Source: Archaeoglobaceae archaeon (GTDB taxonomy: Archaea > Halobacteriota > Archaeoglobi > Archaeoglobales > Archaeoglobaceae). From it: DNA of 5,583 nucleotides. Below, piece after piece: positions 4,451-5,583 of the stretch. Each line of letters starts with the position of its first letter. Positions within the stretch are counted from its first letter, which is position 1. The translations under genes were made by a program, and so were the position numbers. The notes beneath the pieces were generated by a model, which was given only the letters and a program-made list of their open reading frames with translations, had not been told where the DNA came from and did not search any database. The stretch is taken from positions 1 to 5,583 of the forward strand of contig JALVYA010000230.1 of assembly GCA_027038095.1 (NCBI GenBank), given 5' to 3'.

Positions 4451-5583
4451 TTACCAGAATCCACCCGAAATAAGGTGTTTTATTCTGTCCGCTGTACTCG
4501 TTCTCTCTTTTTTCAGCAACAGCATGTGGTAACCCTCACTATCTTTTCCGAGGTATTCGAAGCTTGCTCTGGTCAATCTTTTGGTGTGTGCTATGAATAA
4601 ATCCATGACCTCCCTGCTTCTGAACCGCAATTTTGCCCTCTCAAACAGCTTTCCCTCCTCAATAACTTCGTTTATGCTGTCCAGAACGCCGTTTACTATG
4701 GCTTTTCCAAGTCTCAAATACCTCTCCTTTCTCATTTCATCCATAACGTCAAGTTCGTAGCTCTGGAAACCCTCTCTAACTGCTCTCGTCAGCATGAAGT
4801 CTCTGCCCATGTCGTTGAAATACCTGAAAGCGTAGTTCAGGTCAGAACAGTTGCAGTAGCACGTTGTGTACTTCACGGGCAGTTTGCTCATGCTGACGTC
4901 CTTCATAACAATACCTTCTCTGCCCTCCCTGTCGAGTTTGCGAATGACTCTGAAAGCTCTGTCCACGAGTTCGTCGCCGCTCCATATACCGAAAACTTCC
5001 GCAAGCTTGAAACCGTATTCTTCTGCGATTTCGATCTTCCTTTCAACGTTCAGAGCTTCATTCGTTCTGGAGTTTCTAACGTCAAATAGATAAAAGTTAA
5101 GTCTTTTTCCGTAAATTTCTTTTTGAACGTGAGGAGATTCGAGCCCCGCAGCTTCACAGCAGAGCATGTATTCTGGATAATCCCTGAAGAACTCCTTATT
5201 TATCACCTCTCTTGCTCTCTCAGTCGTGTACGGACACACGTATCCTTTCCTCGTTATCGCGTAAATTTCCTCGCCTATTTTCAGTATTCTGACGTTGTAT
5301 CCGTTAATCTTTTCTTCAACAGCCACATCGCAGCTCTCGAAGTGTTTTTTCACGCACTCTCCGAGAACCAGAGCTCTTTTTATTTTCGGAAATCCCCTCG
5401 CCAGATAGCTTTTACCGTTCGAAAGGGCAATAAACGTACCTTCCTCGTACCTGCCAAACTTCTTTTCCAGCAAATACGCTTCGTCAATATCAGAAAAAAA
5501 TTTGTGAGGAATGAAGGCGGGTTTTAAAATACTCCTCCTGTACAGCCTTCTGGCTGCAGGTTCTGAGAGCGATAAAACCTCCG
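4451..5583 (-). CDS. ATP-dependent RNA ligase, Rnl3 (Pab1020/MthRnl) family, N-terminus cut by window edge
   Basis: This enzyme seals single-stranded RNA, often into circles, through an enzyme-adenylate intermediate. Counting from the first whole codon in the window (376 residues visible), nucleotidyltransferase motifs appear in order: motif I EEKINGYNVR with adenylated lysine K91; TRKG at 110-113; CCEAAG near 143; motif III YLFDV at 164-168; motif IV EGIVMKD at 222-228; and motif V LPVKYTT with K237. An alpha-helical C-terminal domain follows from about 240, as in the homodimeric MthRnl and Pab1020 enzymes. A TTG exists at 5473, but the frame stays open beyond it for 36 codons to the edge with no ATG or GTG. 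MthRnl has its active lysine at about position 97 and is about 380 residues, so the true start lies only a few codons outside. Cellular substrates remain uncertain. Confidence 0.93.
   Translation of the reverse strand, partial: EVLSLSEPAARRLYRRSILKPAFIPHKFFSDIDEAYLLEKKFGRYEEGTFIALSNGKSYLARGFPKIKRALVLGECVKKHFESCDVAVEEKINGYNVRILKIGEEIYAITRKGYVCPYTTERAREVINKEFFRDYPEYMLCCEAAGLESPHVQKEIYGKRLNFYLFDVRNSRTNEALNVERKIEIAEEYGFKLAEVFGIWSGDELVDRAFRVIRKLDREGREGIVMKDVSMSKLPVKYTTCYCNCSDLNYAFRYFNDMGRDFMLTRAVREGFQSYELDVMDEMRKERYLRLGKAIVNGVLDSINEVIEEGKLFERAKLRFRSREVMDLFIAHTKRLTRASFEYLGKDSEGYHMLLLKKERTSTADRIKHLISGGFW

Noticed and set aside
5123..5527. Plus-strand open frame of 134 codons opposite the RNA ligase
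   Set aside because: The ligase frame carries motif I and other catalytic motifs over this stretch; the opposing frame shows nothing recognisable.
5522..5539. AGGAGG and a TTTTAAAA TATA-like stretch on the minus strand, as a start region for the RNA ligase
   Set aside because: No ATG, GTG or TTG lies at a suitable distance after the AGGAGG, and the codons here read as the conserved N-terminal region, so both are most likely coding sequence.

Overview
The window looks like a stretch of a euryarchaeal chromosome, most likely from the Archaeoglobales (Archaeoglobus/Ferroglobus/Geoglobus type). The evidence is an archaeal aIF2 gamma gene followed by an Fcf1-like PIN-domain gene, an archaeal tRNA-Gln with an A1-U72 pair and no encoded CCA, a Pab1020/MthRnl-type RNA ligase, an Mth938-family protein, many ATA/AGA/AGG codons, and BRE/TATA promoters placed about 25 bases before starts. 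The genus is inference; I could not run a search.

Layout, left to right. The left edge cuts through aIF2 gamma (translation initiation; plus strand, 3' part only), which shares a probable operon with the PIN-domain RNase-like gene. A small winged-helix gene converges on them from the minus strand. Its 203-base upstream region also carries the promoter of tRNA-Gln(CUG) and two striking inverted repeats. After the tRNA come three minus-strand genes, each with its own promoter: a 224-residue protein that looks like a RecA/KaiC fold without a P-loop, a CBS-pair protein fused to a ParB/SerK-like DGHHR domain, and an Mth938 (DUF498) protein. A 205-base intergenic region with a 15-base tandem repeat and a small hairpin separates these from a plus-strand four-helix membrane protein of unknown function. 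The right part is an ATP-dependent RNA ligase on the minus strand. Its reading frame is open to the right edge, so it is cut off near its N-terminus.

Most genes serve RNA or translation (aIF2 gamma, PIN nuclease, tRNA-Gln, RNA ligase). There is no mobile element, CRISPR array or obvious defence system. The less ordinary parts are the CBS/DGHHR fusion, the P-loop-less RecA-like protein, the orphan membrane protein and the palindromes around the tRNA and winged-helix promoters. No gene-free stretch exceeds 300 bases.
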